DNA of 64,000 bases, taken from Saccharothrix sp. NRRL B-16348. GTDB lineage: Bacteria; Actinomycetota; Actinomycetes; Mycobacteriales; Pseudonocardiaceae. Positions 37,247-47,105 of this stretch are shown piece after piece. The notes beneath the pieces are model-generated. The model had not been told where the DNA came from and did not search any database. It saw only the letters and a list, made by a program, of their open reading frames with translations. Within the stretch, counting starts at the first letter, position 1. Each line of letters starts with the position of its first letter. Made by a program: the position numbers and the translations under genes. The DNA is taken from assembly GCF_001280085.1 (NCBI RefSeq), contig NZ_LGED01000002.1:100578-164577 (forward strand). Direction: 5' to 3'.

Positions 37247-39424
37247 ATGGCACGCATGTCGCGCTCGCGCCGGCTCAGCCTGTCCGTCGTCGTGTTGACG
37301 CTCGCGTCGACGTTCGCGGCGCCCGCCGCCGGCGCGGTGGCATCCCCCGGAGGCGTCGCCTTCACCGAGCTCGCCTTACCCGGCACCGCCATGTCCAACT
37401 ACCGCCGGATACCGTCACCCGAGCACGCGGTGCGGGTGGCCAACCGCCAGCGGCCCTCGGTCAAGTTCGCCGACTTCGCCACCGAGCCCGTCTTCAGCCA
37501 CGGCATCCCCGGCATCGTGATGCTCGACTACGACAACGACGGCGATCTCGACTTCTACGTCACCAACGGGCCCGGCCGGGCGAACAGCCTCTACCAGAAC
37601 CAGCTCCGGCAAACGGGCGCCGTAAGCTTCGTGGACTTCGCACCGTGGACGGGCACCTCACTGACCGGCCACGACTCCAACGGCGCCTGCGCGGGCGACA
37701 TCGACAACAACGGACACACCGACCTCTACGTCCTCGGTCGCAACGAGGGCAACCGCCTGCTCCTCAACCGGGGCAACGGCACGTTCGGCGACGTCACGGC
37801 CGCCGCGGGCGACGCCGCCGCCGGCGCCCTGAGCCACGCGAGCTGCACGATGGGCGACATCAACGGCGACAGCCTGCTGGACATCGCGATCGCCAACTCC
37901 TTCGACATGAAGCACGCGCTGGCGATCTTCGCCGCCCCTTACGCGTACAACCAGCCCAACCAGCTCCTGCGCAACGTCGACGGCCTGCGGTTCACGGACG
38001 TGAGCAACACCTCGGGCTTCGGGCACGTCGAGGTGCGGGACGTGCCACCGGGCGTGACCGGGCCGTTCAACGACATCACCTGGGCCGTCGCCGCCGTGGA
38101 CTACGACCAGGACGGCGACGCCGATCTGATGACGGCGGGCGACCAGGCCGCCTACCGGATCACCAAGCACGGCGGGCACGACCGCGGCTTCATCCGGCTG
38201 TGGAAGAACGACGGCGACGGGTACTTCGACGAGGTCACCTTCGACGTCGGCCTCGGCGAGCCCGGCCTGTGGATGGGCCTGTCGTTCGCCGACTTCAACG
38301 CCGACGGCAACCTCGACGTGTTCGGCACCAACGGCGGCGACTACGTGATGGTGCCCCTGCCGCAGATGCCCAGGCAGCTGGGCGACCCGTCGAGCCGCTG
38401 GTTCCTCCAGCGACCGAACGGCACGTTCGCCGACCCGCGGCGCTCGTCGCTGCACCTGCCCGCCGTCACCGGCGCCGACCCCGACCTCGGCGGCCTCAAC
38501 GCCACGCCGTGGGGCTGGAGCACCTCGGCGTTCGACTACGACAACGACGGTTCGACCGACGTGCTCTACCACGGCGCGCTGGACGGCCTGGGCAACGTCA
38601 CGGCCGACAACGCGGGCGCGTTGCTGCGCAACAAGGGGCCGCAGGTGGGCGCCGGCGCGTTCTACCCGTCCTTCGAGTACGACGACGTCTTCACCCGCGG
38701 CACGAAGGACCACCGCCGGCGCACGGTGATCGGCATGGCCACCGGCGACCTCGACCAGAACGGCTTCGTCGACGTCGTGAGCGTCGCCCAGTCGGTCAAG
38801 GAGGGCAGACTGGTCAACATCGACGACGTGGTGCCGTTCGACTTCCAGTCGCCGTTCGACCGCGACGCCGCCATCCTCCAGATCTTCCGGCCGGTCGCCG
38901 GTGACCCGTCGACCCTGGTGCCGACCGGCAGCACGACCGTCGAGGGCGACCTGTCCGTCGAGGTCAACAGCGGCGGGAACGGGAACAAGTCGGTCACCGT
39001 GCGCGCCGTGGGCAGCGTCGGGCTCACGGCCGGCGCGAGGGTCAACCGCGACGGCATCGGAGCGGTCGTCAAGTTCACCCCGACGGATGGTCCCAGCGCG
39101 CTGCGCCCCGTGCTCGGCGGCGCCGGCTTCGCCTCGCAGGACGCGTTCGAGGGCACGTTCGGCACGGGTCGGTCGAGCGCCGGCGTGGTGGAGGTGCTGT
39201 GGCCGGGCGGTGTCCGCAACCGGCTCTACAACGTCCGGGCCGGTGAGCGGATCACGGTGCCGGAGATCCCGTGCAGCTTCACGACCACGACGATGACGGG
39301 CGCGCAGTACCGGACCTGCGTCGACAACGCGGTCAACGCCCTGGTCGCGGCCGGGCGGATCGCGGCGGCGGACGCGACCCGGTTCATCAACAGCGCCCGC
39401 CGGGCGTACAGCGAGTCCAGGTAG
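37247..39424 (+). CDS. Secreted CRTAC1/ASPIC-UnbV-type repeat protein
   Basis: Encodes 725 residues: Sec signal peptide (LSLSVVVLTLASTFAAPAAG), then FG-GAP/VCBS repeats with Ca-binding loops (LDYDNDGDLDFYVTNGPG, GDIDNNGHTDLYVLGRN, GDINGDSLLDIAIANSF, ADFNADGNLDVFGTNGG, GDLDQNGFVDVVSVAQS), an ASPIC domain (RDGIGAVVKFTPTDG, VEVLWPGGVRNRLYNVRAGE) and a Cys-containing tail. It differs from the cassette UnbV and is a close paralogue of the protein encoded at 51107-53269. It is divergent from the enediyne operon by 334 bases, so shared regulation is possible. Function unknown. Confidence 0.88.
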   Translation: MARMSRSRRLSLSVVVLTLASTFAAPAAGAVASPGGVAFTELALPGTAMSNYRRIPSPEHAVRVANRQRPSVKFADFATEPVFSHGIPGIVMLDYDNDGDLDFYVTNGPGRANSLYQNQLRQTGAVSFVDFAPWTGTSLTGHDSNGACAGDIDNNGHTDLYVLGRNEGNRLLLNRGNGTFGDVTAAAGDAAAGALSHASCTMGDINGDSLLDIAIANSFDMKHALAIFAAPYAYNQPNQLLRNVDGLRFTDVSNTSGFGHVEVRDVPPGVTGPFNDITWAVAAVDYDQDGDADLMTAGDQAAYRITKHGGHDRGFIRLWKNDGDGYFDEVTFDVGLGEPGLWMGLSFADFNADGNLDVFGTNGGDYVMVPLPQMPRQLGDPSSRWFLQRPNGTFADPRRSSLHLPAVTGADPDLGGLNATPWGWSTSAFDYDNDGSTDVLYHGALDGLGNVTADNAGALLRNKGPQVGAGAFYPSFEYDDVFTRGTKDHRRRTVIGMATGDLDQNGFVDVVSVAQSVKEGRLVNIDDVVPFDFQSPFDRDAAILQIFRPVAGDPSTLVPTGSTTVEGDLSVEVNSGGNGNKSVTVRAVGSVGLTAGARVNRDGIGAVVKFTPTDGPSALRPVLGGAGFASQDAFEGTFGTGRSSAGVVEVLWPGGVRNRLYNVRAGERITVPEIPCSFTTTTMTGAQYRTCVDNAVNALVAAGRIAAADATRFINSARRAYSESR

Positions 39425-39585
39425 CCCGACCCGCGCCGGCGCCGTCACCCGCGTTCACCCGCTCGGTGACGGCATCGGCGCGTGCGGTGACCAACCGACC
39501 GGCTTGGGGCAGAATCCTCAGGTGCACGACGTCGTGCGGACAGCCGCCCGCCCGGTGGGACCGGAACCGACTCAGGAGTCACGTC

Positions 39586-39978
39586 ATGCGGTACATGCTC
39601 TTGTTCTACGGTTGTGATCGCCCCGAGCCGGGTGATCCACGTTTCGAGGGCGCGTTGACCAGGGCGAACGCGTTCACCGACGAGTGCCGCAAGCGTGGTG
39701 CGTTCGTGGCCGCCGGACCGCTCAAGCCGGTGCACACGGCCACGACCGTCCGGGTCCGCGACGGCCGCACGCTGATGACCGACGGGCCCTTCGCCGAGAC
39801 CTACGAGCAGCTCGGCGGCTTCTGCATCCTCGACTGCCCCGGCCTCGACGAGGCGCTCGAACTGGCCGCGCTGTGCCCCATGGCGTACGACGGTTCGGTG
39901 GAGGTCCGGCCGATGGACGACATCCCCGGCTGGAACGCGCCGCAGTTCGCCGCGCGATCGGTGGCCGTCTCGGAATGA
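39586..39978 (+). CDS. YCII/DGPF-domain protein, ECF42 partner
   Basis: Encodes 130 residues with the YCII/DGPF motif ([20 protein letters not shown], then [19 protein letters not shown]). The gene directly precedes and overlaps a long ECF sigma gene, the defining arrangement of the ECF42 group, where a DGPF protein is encoded beside the sigma factor. The biochemical role of the DGPF partner is not established. ATG 39586 has GGAG upstream. Confidence 0.9.
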   Translation: MRYMLLFYGCDRPEPGDPRFEGALTRANAFTDECRKRGAFVAAGPLKPVHTATTVRVRDGRTLMTDGPFAETYEQLGGFCILDCPGLDEALELAALCPMAYDGSVEVRPMDDIPGWNAPQFAARSVAVSE

Positions 39979-41237
39979 CCGACCGCTCACCCGCGACCGT
40001 CGTCGAGCGGGTGTACCGGGAGCACCGGGGTCGGATGCTCGCCGCGCTGGTACGGGCCGTGGGCGACTTCGAGCTGGTCGAGGACGCGCTGCAGGACGCG
40101 TTCGCCATGGCCCTGCGCCGGTGGGTGCCGACCGCGGTGCCGGACGACCCGGTCGCGTGGCTGTTGACGGTTGCCCGGAACCGGGCGGTCGACCGCATCC
40201 GGCGCGCGCACAACTCGCGGGCCAGGCAGGCGCTGGCCGCCCTGGACGACCCCGTTCCGGGCGCGGTGACCACCATGGCCGAGCACGGCGAGGACCGACT
40301 GGTCAGCGTCGGTGACGACCAGCTGAGCCTGATCTTCACCTGCTGCCACCCGGCGCTGTCGATGGACGCGCGCGTGGCGTTGACGCTCCAGGCGGTCGCC
40401 GGCATGACCGCCGCCGAGATCGCCAAGGTGTTCCTCGTCGCCGAGCCGACCATGGCGCAACGGCTCGTGCGGGCCAAGCGGAAGATCCGCGACGCCGGCA
40501 TCAACTTCGAGGTGCCGCCCGACCACCGGCTGCCCGAACGCCTGGCCGCGGTCCTGGCCGTGATCTACCTGATCTTCACCCAGGGCTACACCGCTCCCCT
40601 GGGCGCACCGCGGCACGACCAGCTCCGCGCCGAGGCGCTGCGGCTGGGCAAGCTGGTCGCCACCCTCATGCCGGACGAGCCCGAAGCGTTGGGCCTGGTG
40701 GCGTTGATGCTGCTCACCGACGCCCGGCGGGAGACCCGGTACACCACGACCGGCGACATCGTCCTGCTCGAGGACCAGGACCGGACCAGGTGGGACCGGG
40801 CGCAGATCGCCGAGGGCATCGGCCTGCTGCGCCGAGCGGCCCGGATGGACGTGCCGGGCCCCTACCAGCTACAGGCCGCCATCGCGGGCGAGCACGCGAG
40901 ATCGCCCACAGGCGAGGCGACCGACTGGCAGGTGATCACCGAGCTGTACGGGGAGCTGCTCGACGTCACGCCGTCACCCGTCGTGGCCCTCAACCACGCC
41001 GTCGCGGTGGCGATGAGGGACGGCGCCGAAGCCGGCCTGGCCCTGGTGGACCGCATCGAGGGCCTGGACGGCTACCACCTGATGCACGCGGCCAGGGCGG
41101 ACCTGCTCCGCAGGCTCGGCCGGACCGACCAGGCGGCGCAGGCCTACCTGCGCGCCCACGACCTGGCCACGAACCCGGCCGACCGGCGCTTCCTCACCAA
41201 GCGGCTCGCGGAGCTGGCGGAGGCCACCGACCGGTAG
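39975..41237 (+). CDS. ECF42-type RNA polymerase sigma factor with C-terminal extension
   Basis: Encodes 420 residues, about twice a minimal ECF sigma factor. Residues 1-180 contain sigma region 2 ([36 protein letters not shown]) and region 4 ([40 protein letters not shown]). The remaining 240 residues form a helical, TPR-like extension ([60 protein letters not shown]) known in ECF42 members. No anti-sigma gene is adjacent. ATG 39975 overlaps the YCII stop by four bases. Targets are not readable. Confidence 0.93.
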   Translation: MTDRSPATVVERVYREHRGRMLAALVRAVGDFELVEDALQDAFAMALRRWVPTAVPDDPVAWLLTVARNRAVDRIRRAHNSRARQALAALDDPVPGAVTTMAEHGEDRLVSVGDDQLSLIFTCCHPALSMDARVALTLQAVAGMTAAEIAKVFLVAEPTMAQRLVRAKRKIRDAGINFEVPPDHRLPERLAAVLAVIYLIFTQGYTAPLGAPRHDQLRAEALRLGKLVATLMPDEPEALGLVALMLLTDARRETRYTTTGDIVLLEDQDRTRWDRAQIAEGIGLLRRAARMDVPGPYQLQAAIAGEHARSPTGEATDWQVITELYGELLDVTPSPVVALNHAVAVAMRDGAEAGLALVDRIEGLDGYHLMHAARADLLRRLGRTDQAAQAYLRAHDLATNPADRRFLTKRLAELAEATDR

Positions 41238-41333
41238 TCCACAAGTCGCGGAAAATTTCTCCGCACCCGGTGTCGAGTTCCGCCGTCGCCGTTCGTCCTT
41301 GTGACGTCCACACGACTCGCGGAAGGACCACCC

Positions 41334-41681
41334 ATGTCGGGAGAGATCAACTGGTTCGAGCTGCCCTCCGAGGACACGGCCAGGGCACGCGTGTTCTACG
41401 GCAAGCTCTTCGGTTGGCAGACCGGCGAATGCGACGACCTGGACGACTACCACATCATCGAGAACGGCGCCCCTGGCGCCATCGTGCCGAAGACCGACGA
41501 GCTCACCGGGCCACGCGTGTACTTCGCCACCGATGACATCGCGTCCTCCGTCGCGGCGGTCCGCGACCTGGGCGGCACGGCCGACGACGTCGTGTTCGTC
41601 ACCGGAGTGGGTCAGATCGCCCACTGCCGCGACGACCAGGGCAGCCCGTTCAGCTTCTACCAACCGGCTCGGCCCGCCTGA
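41334..41681 (+). CDS. VOC-superfamily (glyoxalase/bleomycin-resistance fold) protein
   Basis: Encodes 115 residues of the vicinal-oxygen-chelate fold with a typical opening EINWFELPSEDTARARVFYG, KLFGWQTG, and VYFATDDIASSVAAVRDLGG, ending in a short FSFYQPARP. Candidate metal ligands near the termini are not obvious, so sequestration of a ligand or an enzyme role are both possible. ATG 41334 follows GGAAGG. It lies between the ECF42 unit and a DHA2 exporter gene and may be cotranscribed with the exporter. Confidence 0.85.
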   Translation: MSGEINWFELPSEDTARARVFYGKLFGWQTGECDDLDDYHIIENGAPGAIVPKTDELTGPRVYFATDDIASSVAAVRDLGGTADDVVFVTGVGQIAHCRDDQGSPFSFYQPARPA

Positions 41682-41751
41682 TCGACCACGCCGCGGCGCG
41701 GGCACCGACCGCCTCGGCGCATGACGCGACCACGAGAAAGTGAAATCCACC

Positions 41752-43191
41752 ATGGCAGCAACCGGCACCACCACCGGCGCCAGTCCGGCGTTGCAGCGCT
41801 GGACCCTGATCCTCGGTTCCCTCTCCTCCTTCCTGGTGGGGCTCGACGCCTTGGTCGTGACCACCGCGCTCCCCACATTGCACCTGCAGTTCGGCACCGG
41901 CATCGAAGGGCTCGGCTGGACGGTCAACGCCTACGAGCTCGCGTTCGCGGCGTCCATCCTCACCGGGTCGACGCTCGGTGACCGCTTCGGGCGGCGCAAG
42001 CTGTTCGTCGTGGGCATCGCGGTGTTCACCATCGCGTCCGCCGCGTGCGCGCTCAGCACCAACGTGGAGTTCCTGATCTTCGCCCGGGTCGTGCAGGGCA
42101 TCGGCGGCGGTATCGCCGTCCCCCTGGCGCTGGCGCTGATCACCGACGTCACCCCGCCGCAATCGCGGGGCAAGGCGCTGGGCATCTGGGGCGCCTTCAC
42201 CGGGCTGGCCGTCGCCGCGGGCCCGCTCGTCGGCGGCGCCATCGTGGAGGGTCTGGCCTGGCAGTGGATCTTCTGGCTGAACGTGCCGGTCGGTGTCGCC
42301 ATCATCGCCCTGACGTCGGCCAAGGTCGCCGAGAGCGCGCGGTTCAAGGCCACGGCCGACCCCATCGGCCTGCTCTTGGCGACGCTCGGCATCTTCGGTG
42401 TCGCCGCGGGCCTGATCAGGGGCAACTCCGCCGGCTGGACCTCGCTGTGGGTCCTGGTCGGGCTGATCGGTGGTGTGGTGGCCCTGGTGCTCTTCGTCGT
42501 CTACGAGCACCGCGCACCGAACGCGATGATGCCCATGCGGATGTTCGCGAACCGCAGCTTCACCGCCGGGTGCGTGGCCGGTTTCATCCTGATGGCCGGC
42601 ATCTTCGCGCTCGGCTTCCTCACCGCCCAGTACCTCCAGCTCGCGCTGGGCAAGACGCCTCTCAACGTCGGTCTCGGCCTGCTCCCGGCGACCGGTGTGG
42701 CGCTGTTCATCGCACCCGTGACCGGACGCTTGGCCGACCGGATCGGCGAACGGCCGCTGATCATGCTCGGCCTCGGGCTCCAGGCGGCCGGTCTGCTGCT
42801 CATCGGCCTGCTCGTCACCGACACCAGCGGGTACGGCACGATCATCGGCCCGCTGTTCGTCACCGGCTTCGGGATCGCCATCGCGTTCCCGACCGTGACG
42901 ACGGCCGTGATGCGGTCGGTCGGACCGGCGGAGGTGGGCATCGCCTCGGGCACCAGCAACACGTTCCGGCAGGTCGGCGCGGTGTTCGGGGTGGCGATCG
43001 CGACCGCGGTCTTCGCCGGCAACGGCAGCTACCGCACGCCGGCGGAGTTCGTGTCCGGCTTGAGCCCGGCGTTCATCGTCCTCGCCGTGCTGTGCGCCCT
43101 CGGCGTGGGTGTCGGCGCGCTGGTCCGGCGCACCGCGACCACCACCGCCGCGGACGTGCCGGCCGCCGTGGTGCCGCGGACGACCTCTTGA
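41752..43191 (+). CDS. DHA2-family (14-TM) MFS drug exporter
   Basis: Encodes about 479 residues with fourteen predicted membrane segments. Family motifs: GLDALVVTTALPTLHLQFG, then DRFGRRKLFVVGIAVF in loop 2-3, FARVVQGIGGGIAVPLALAL (motif C-like) and the second-half repeat. DHA2 proteins expel cationic or bulky drugs at the expense of the proton gradient. Located in an enediyne/macrolide region, a self-resistance or export role is plausible but unproven. An in-frame GTG at 41740 is the alternative start. Confidence 0.9.
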   Translation: MAATGTTTGASPALQRWTLILGSLSSFLVGLDALVVTTALPTLHLQFGTGIEGLGWTVNAYELAFAASILTGSTLGDRFGRRKLFVVGIAVFTIASAACALSTNVEFLIFARVVQGIGGGIAVPLALALITDVTPPQSRGKALGIWGAFTGLAVAAGPLVGGAIVEGLAWQWIFWLNVPVGVAIIALTSAKVAESARFKATADPIGLLLATLGIFGVAAGLIRGNSAGWTSLWVLVGLIGGVVALVLFVVYEHRAPNAMMPMRMFANRSFTAGCVAGFILMAGIFALGFLTAQYLQLALGKTPLNVGLGLLPATGVALFIAPVTGRLADRIGERPLIMLGLGLQAAGLLLIGLLVTDTSGYGTIIGPLFVTGFGIAIAFPTVTTAVMRSVGPAEVGIASGTSNTFRQVGAVFGVAIATAVFAGNGSYRTPAEFVSGLSPAFIVLAVLCALGVGVGALVRRTATTTAADVPAAVVPRTTS

Positions 43192-43198
43192 CCGACCC

Positions 43199-43254
43199 GC
43201 GCCGGGTGCGCCGGATCAGGATCCTTCGCGAGCCTGGTCCGGCGCACCCGGCGC
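43199..43254. terminator. Long hairpin between convergent exporter genes
   Basis: GCGCCGGGTGCGCCGGA (43199-43215) is complementary to 43238-43254 with a 22-base loop. The right arm extends into the 3' end of the convergent second exporter gene. Confidence 0.65.
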
Positions 43255-44667
43255 GGACCCGCCGTGGTCGCGGCGGCGTCCGGGGAGGAACGCGGTGCTG
43301 ATCACGGCGACGGCCGCCAGCACGCCGAGCACGGCCAACGCGGACCGCTCGGCCGTCACGAACCCGGCCAGGTCGCGCCCGGTGAGTGACGTCGCCGGCT
43401 GGAGCAGCGCTCCCACGACGGCGACGCCGAGCGCTCCCGCGACCTGTCTGCTCGTGGTCAGCACACCCGACCCGGTGTTGACCAAGGCCTTCGGCAGGTG
43501 GCCGACGACCTCGGCGCTGATCGGTCCCATCAGCAGTCCCACCCCGACCCCGACGGCGGCGAGCGGCGCGAACAGCGACGCGGTGCCGACCGCCGACGAG
43601 ACGAGGGCGAGCCAGGCCAGTCCGCCGCCCATCACGAGGAAGCCGAGCACGATGACCGGACGCCCGCGCCACCGATCGGTGGCGTGCCCGGCGAACGGTG
43701 ATACCACCCCGGCGGCCACCGCCATGGGCAGCAGGACGATCCCGGTCTGGAAGGCGTTGCCGCCCAAGGCGGTCTGCACCTTGAGCGTCACGACCAGCAT
43801 GACGCCGAACATCAGCACGAACTGCAGCACGCCGAGCCAGAGGGCGACCGAGAACCCGCGTGTGCCGAACAGCCCCAGCGGCACCAAGGGCTCCGCCGCG
43901 CGCCGCTCCCACAGCAGGAAAGCCGCGAGCAGCGCGGCGCCGACCCCGAAGATCGCCGGGACCGCGCCGCTCCCGAGGTCCTGCCGGGCACCGGCGATGA
44001 AGCCGTACACCACGGCGCCCAGGCCGGCGATCACCAGCAGCACGCCGACCACGTCCAGCTCGTGCGCCCGCTTCGGTTCCCGGCTCGCCGGCGCCCAGGC
44101 GACGGCGGCGATCGCCAGCGCGCACCCCGGGACGTTCGCGAGGAACACCCAGCGCCAGCCGGCGAAGGACACGACGATCCCACCGAGCACCGGCCCGACG
44201 ACGGCCGCCAGCGCCATCGAGGCGCTGACCAACCCGAACGCCAGACCGCGGCGGTGCTCGGGGACCGAGGTCGCCAGGATCCCGAGGGTCTGCGGGATCA
44301 GCAGCGCGCCCCCGATCGCCTGGACGACGCGTCCCGCGACCAGGACCGGCAGCGACCACGCCGATCCGCACAGGACCGATCCGGCCAGGAACAGCACCAG
44401 GCCGGTCACGAGCAGCGCGCGGCGGCCGAACATGTCGCCCAGCCGGGCTCCCGGCAGCAGCAGCACGCCGTACACCAGCGTGAAGGCGTTGGCCACCCAC
44501 AGCACGCCGTCCAGGCCGACGCCCAGGTCCTCCATGAGGTTCGGCAGCATCACCTGGGCGACGGTCGAATCGACCATGACCACGAACGACGCGATGCCGA
44601 GGGCGAACACGGTGGCTGCGGCTCCGCGTGACGACCGGGTGGCGACCGATGAAGCCTCGTGCGACAT
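43216..44667 (-). CDS. Second DHA2-family MFS drug exporter
   Basis: Encodes about 483 residues with fourteen membrane segments and signatures FVVMVDSTVAQVMLPNLMED, FGRRALLVTGLVLFLAGSV and VVQAIGGALLIPQTLGILAT. It is only distantly similar to the first exporter, with which it is convergent. ATG 44667 is favoured; GTG 44679 adds four residues. A dyad with a TATAGT hexamer (44703-44722) lies immediately upstream. Substrate unknown; export of a cluster product is an inference from context. Confidence 0.9.
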   Translation of the reverse strand: MSHEASSVATRSSRGAAATVFALGIASFVVMVDSTVAQVMLPNLMEDLGVGLDGVLWVANAFTLVYGVLLLPGARLGDMFGRRALLVTGLVLFLAGSVLCGSAWSLPVLVAGRVVQAIGGALLIPQTLGILATSVPEHRRGLAFGLVSASMALAAVVGPVLGGIVVSFAGWRWVFLANVPGCALAIAAVAWAPASREPKRAHELDVVGVLLVIAGLGAVVYGFIAGARQDLGSGAVPAIFGVGAALLAAFLLWERRAAEPLVPLGLFGTRGFSVALWLGVLQFVLMFGVMLVVTLKVQTALGGNAFQTGIVLLPMAVAAGVVSPFAGHATDRWRGRPVIVLGFLVMGGGLAWLALVSSAVGTASLFAPLAAVGVGVGLLMGPISAEVVGHLPKALVNTGSGVLTTSRQVAGALGVAVVGALLQPATSLTGRDLAGFVTAERSALAVLGVLAAVAVISTAFLPGRRRDHGGSAPGAPDQAREGS

Positions 44668-44702
44668 GACCACCGCCAAGCACTCGACTCACTCAGGCAG
44701 CT

Positions 44703-44722
44703 CACTATATCTGTCAGTAGTG
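44703..44722 (-). promoter_or_regulatory. CACTA-N10-TAGTG dyad at the second exporter promoter
   Basis: The dyad contains, on the minus strand, TATAGT as a good -10 hexamer, and the exporter start is 36 bases away. Similar ACTA/TAGT dyads with other spacings occur upstream of several genes in the window. Confidence 0.5.
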
Positions 44723-44902
44723 GCATCCGGCTACCCGCTGGGATCGCCGTGATGGAGCGCCGAGGCTTCGGGAGGTCGCCGCCGCGGTGGCGACCTGACC
44801 GGAACCGGGCACCGAACCGATGGCCGACGTGCGGCCGTCGGCTCGTCGGCGCGCGCGTTCCCGACCGAAGTCGCGTTAGGACAGACCACTTCGGACATGA
44901 AG

Positions 44903-44948
44903 AACCCCGCGTCCGGACGGTGCGGTGCACCTGCCCGAGCGCGGGGTT
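44903..44948. terminator. Hairpin after the second VOC gene
   Basis: AACCCCGCG (44903-44911) pairs with CGCGGGGTT (44940-44948). It begins nine bases downstream of the minus-strand VOC stop at 44957. Confidence 0.55.
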
Positions 44949-44956
44949 GCCCGATG

Positions 44957-45325
44957 TCAGCCCTGCAGGCCCGGCCGGTCCCAGAGGCCGATCTCGTTGC
45001 CGTGCGGGTCGGTGAAGACGGCGAAGCTGCCGAAGTCGTCGGAGATCTTCATCGGGGGCATGACTGTCTTGCCCCCCAAGCCTTCCGCCTTCTTCAGCGC
45101 GGCGTCGAGGTCCTCGACGTGGAAGTAGACCCGCACTCCGGAGTGACTCTGCGCGGGCCCGATGCCGCCGCCGACCGCGCCTTCCGAGCCGGTGTCGACC
45201 AGGCCGTAGCCGCCCATCTCCGGCATGACGTTGACCTGCCAGTCGAACATGTCGCGGTAGAAGTCCTGCAACTTGGCGGCGTCATCCGAGGTGGTGATCT
45301 CGAAGTAGGCCAACGGTTTCCCCAC
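44957..45325 (-). CDS. VOC-superfamily protein (glyoxalase-like)
   Basis: Encodes 122 residues: GKPLAYFEITTSDDAAKLQD, FYRDMFDWQVN, then RVYFHVEDLDAALKKAEGLG and the C-terminal FAVFTDPHGNEIGLW, where the final Glu is a canonical VOC metal ligand. It is related to, but not a close copy of, the VOC protein at 41334. GTG 45325 has AAGGGG at good spacing; GTG 45355 is a longer option. Single-gene minus-strand unit flanked by hairpins. Confidence 0.85.
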   Translation of the reverse strand: MGKPLAYFEITTSDDAAKLQDFYRDMFDWQVNVMPEMGGYGLVDTGSEGAVGGGIGPAQSHSGVRVYFHVEDLDAALKKAEGLGGKTVMPPMKISDDFGSFAVFTDPHGNEIGLWDRPGLQG

Positions 45326-45372
45326 GAAATTCCCCTTCCAGGTGTCAGTGGACACCGCATCCTATTGAAGAA

Positions 45373-45424
45373 AACCCTGTGACACCTGGCCGACACGGGT
45401 TCGCGCACAGGGTTCACCCGGATG
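45373..45424. terminator. Hairpin after the lipase gene
   Basis: AACCCTGTG (45373-45381) pairs with CACAGGGTT (45416-45424), between the lipase stop at 45455 and the next minus-strand gene. Confidence 0.55.
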
Positions 45425-45454
45425 GCCCTTCCCCGCCGATCGCGTCGAGTCCGG

Positions 45455-46489
45455 TCACGAGTCGCCGGCGCGCGGCCTGCGGCACCCGGCGACCGAGGTG
45501 TAGCAGGCCAACGCCGGTTCGCTCTCGGCCACCGGGGCGCGCAGGTAGTTCTGGTTCTGGACTTCCTTCATCCAAGCGTAGTCAGCGGCGTGCGTCGCGG
45601 GGTTCACCCCGGACATCAGCGGGCGGGAGCAGACCGCCGGGTCGACCCGGGCCGGGTCCGCCGGTCCCCGGTGCCGCAGGGCGTCGAGGACCAACGCCTC
45701 GGCGACCGCGTCCACCGTGCCGACGCCGTCGTGGTCGGCGGTGTCGGCCGGGCAGATGTCCTGGACCCGCGCGTTGGTGATGTCACCGGGCCCGGTGAGG
45801 TCGGCGGCCTCCGGCGGGACCATCGGGTCGAAATCCGATCGGACCACCGTGTAGGAGACGCCCCGGAACGTCTGCTGGTAGGAGTCGACGGCGCGGTAGA
45901 AGTTCGCGGGCACGCGCTGCTGCCAGATGGCCGGGTGGCACATCGCCGGGCAGATCTGCGTGCCGAGCGGGGTGCCGTGGCTCGTGGGCGCCAAGGCGAT
46001 GACGTCGTCCACCATCGGCCGCACGTCGGGCCAGAAGCGCAGTGCCCACCGCGGCACGACCCCGCCCTGGCTGTGGCCGATGACGCTGATCTTGCGGTCT
46101 GCCATCGCGCGCATCGTCCGGATGGCGTGGACGACGTACTCGGCGCGCACCTGGATGTCGGTCAGGTTCTGGTTCGCCGCGTCGGGCACGGGCACGTCCG
46201 AGGCGCACCACGGGATGCCGGCCCTGGTCAGCGCCGGTTTCCAGTTCCAGCTGAAGTACTGGTCGGTGTTCACCGCGGTGCCGGCGAGCAGGAGGACTGG
46301 CGTCGTCCTGGCCCGGCGGACGTTGCCGGTGCACGTGAGGCTCGCCTCCAGCCGGTCGACCGGCACGCTGAGCCGAGGGCCCTTGCGGTCGACCGGCGCG
46401 AACTCGGCCGTGGAGCCGCCCGCCGGCGTGGCGTGCGTTGCGACCAGGAGTGCGACGAGCGCGACCACACGGGCGAAGCGAACGACCAC
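45455..46489 (-). CDS. Secreted alpha/beta-hydrolase lipase (CalB-like)
   Basis: Encodes 344 residues with an N-terminal signal peptide (VVALVALLVATHATPAGG) and a lipase fold similar to CalB-type triacylglycerol lipases: oxyanion-side strand TPVLLLAGTAVNTDQYFSWN, nucleophile elbow VIGHSQGGVVPRW, acidic residue near SDFDPMVPPEAAD and His near TADHDGVGTVD. Several cysteines (TCTGN, CPAMC) suggest disulfides. It hydrolyses esters outside the cell. A monocistronic unit with no clear link to the biosynthetic genes. Confidence 0.88.
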   Translation of the reverse strand: MVVRFARVVALVALLVATHATPAGGSTAEFAPVDRKGPRLSVPVDRLEASLTCTGNVRRARTTPVLLLAGTAVNTDQYFSWNWKPALTRAGIPWCASDVPVPDAANQNLTDIQVRAEYVVHAIRTMRAMADRKISVIGHSQGGVVPRWALRFWPDVRPMVDDVIALAPTSHGTPLGTQICPAMCHPAIWQQRVPANFYRAVDSYQQTFRGVSYTVVRSDFDPMVPPEAADLTGPGDITNARVQDICPADTADHDGVGTVDAVAEALVLDALRHRGPADPARVDPAVCSRPLMSGVNPATHAADYAWMKEVQNQNYLRAPVAESEPALACYTSVAGCRRPRAGDS

Positions 46490-46530
46490 GACTACCTCGT
46501 TTCACGTCGTTGCGGGAGGGTGCGGCGGTA

Positions 46531-47088
46531 CTAGTGGCCCCGGGCGCACATGCTGTACCCGTCGCGGATGATCATCGCCGCCATCGGGACGTAGGACGCC
46601 GGGTCCTCCGGGACGACCGCGGCCAGCCCGTCGCAGTAGCGGTTGTACATGGCGAAAGCGGCGCCGATGAGGACGGTGTCGTGGATCTCGGTGTCGGTGG
46701 CGCCGTGCTCACGGGCCACGGCGACCATGTCTGCGGTGACGGCCCGGCCGCTCTCCTGCACGGCGCCCGCGATGCGCAGCAGCGCCTTGATCCTGGGCGA
46801 CACCGGCGCGCTGTCGAGGTCGGCCAGGACCTTCTCCAGCACCGCTCGTGCGTCCGGGTCCGCGCTCTGCTGCACGCTCATCTGGCCGTGCGTGGAGGTG
46901 CAGAAGTAGCAGTCGTTGAGCGACGACGCGTACGCCGCCATCAGCTCGCGCTCGGACCTGGTCAGCGAGTTCGCGTCGCGGAGCAGGACTTCGGCGAGCT
47001 CGCTGAGCGGCGTGCCCGTCTCCAGGCGGTACTGCATGAGGCCCGGTGTACCGGGGAACGCCTGGGCGGGCATCGTGACGTGTGGCAT
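46531..47088 (-). CDS. Carboxymuconolactone decarboxylase/AhpD-like protein
   Basis: Encodes 185 residues of the CMD/AhpD superfamily with the redox motif SLNDCYFCTSTHG (CxxC followed by His), typical of peroxidase-associated proteins that reduce peroxides or act as thiol-linked antioxidants. The C-terminal region (AAFAMYNRYCDGLAAVVPED) fits peroxidase-related uncharacterised members. It lies between the lipase and the ArsR-rhodanese gene with its own promoter area containing an ACTAC-N8-GTAGT dyad. Reduction of oxidative damage by enediyne-type chemistry is an attractive but untested idea. Confidence 0.88.
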   Translation of the reverse strand: MPHVTMPAQAFPGTPGLMQYRLETGTPLSELAEVLLRDANSLTRSERELMAAYASSLNDCYFCTSTHGQMSVQQSADPDARAVLEKVLADLDSAPVSPRIKALLRIAGAVQESGRAVTADMVAVAREHGATDTEIHDTVLIGAAFAMYNRYCDGLAAVVPEDPASYVPMAAMIIRDGYSMCARGH

Positions 47089-47105
47089 CCGTGTCTCCCT
47101 CTCCA

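Noticed and set aside
37658..39448. 596-codon open frame on the minus strand
   Set aside because: Antisense to the secreted ASPIC protein gene, which has signal peptide, repeats and ribosome-binding site.
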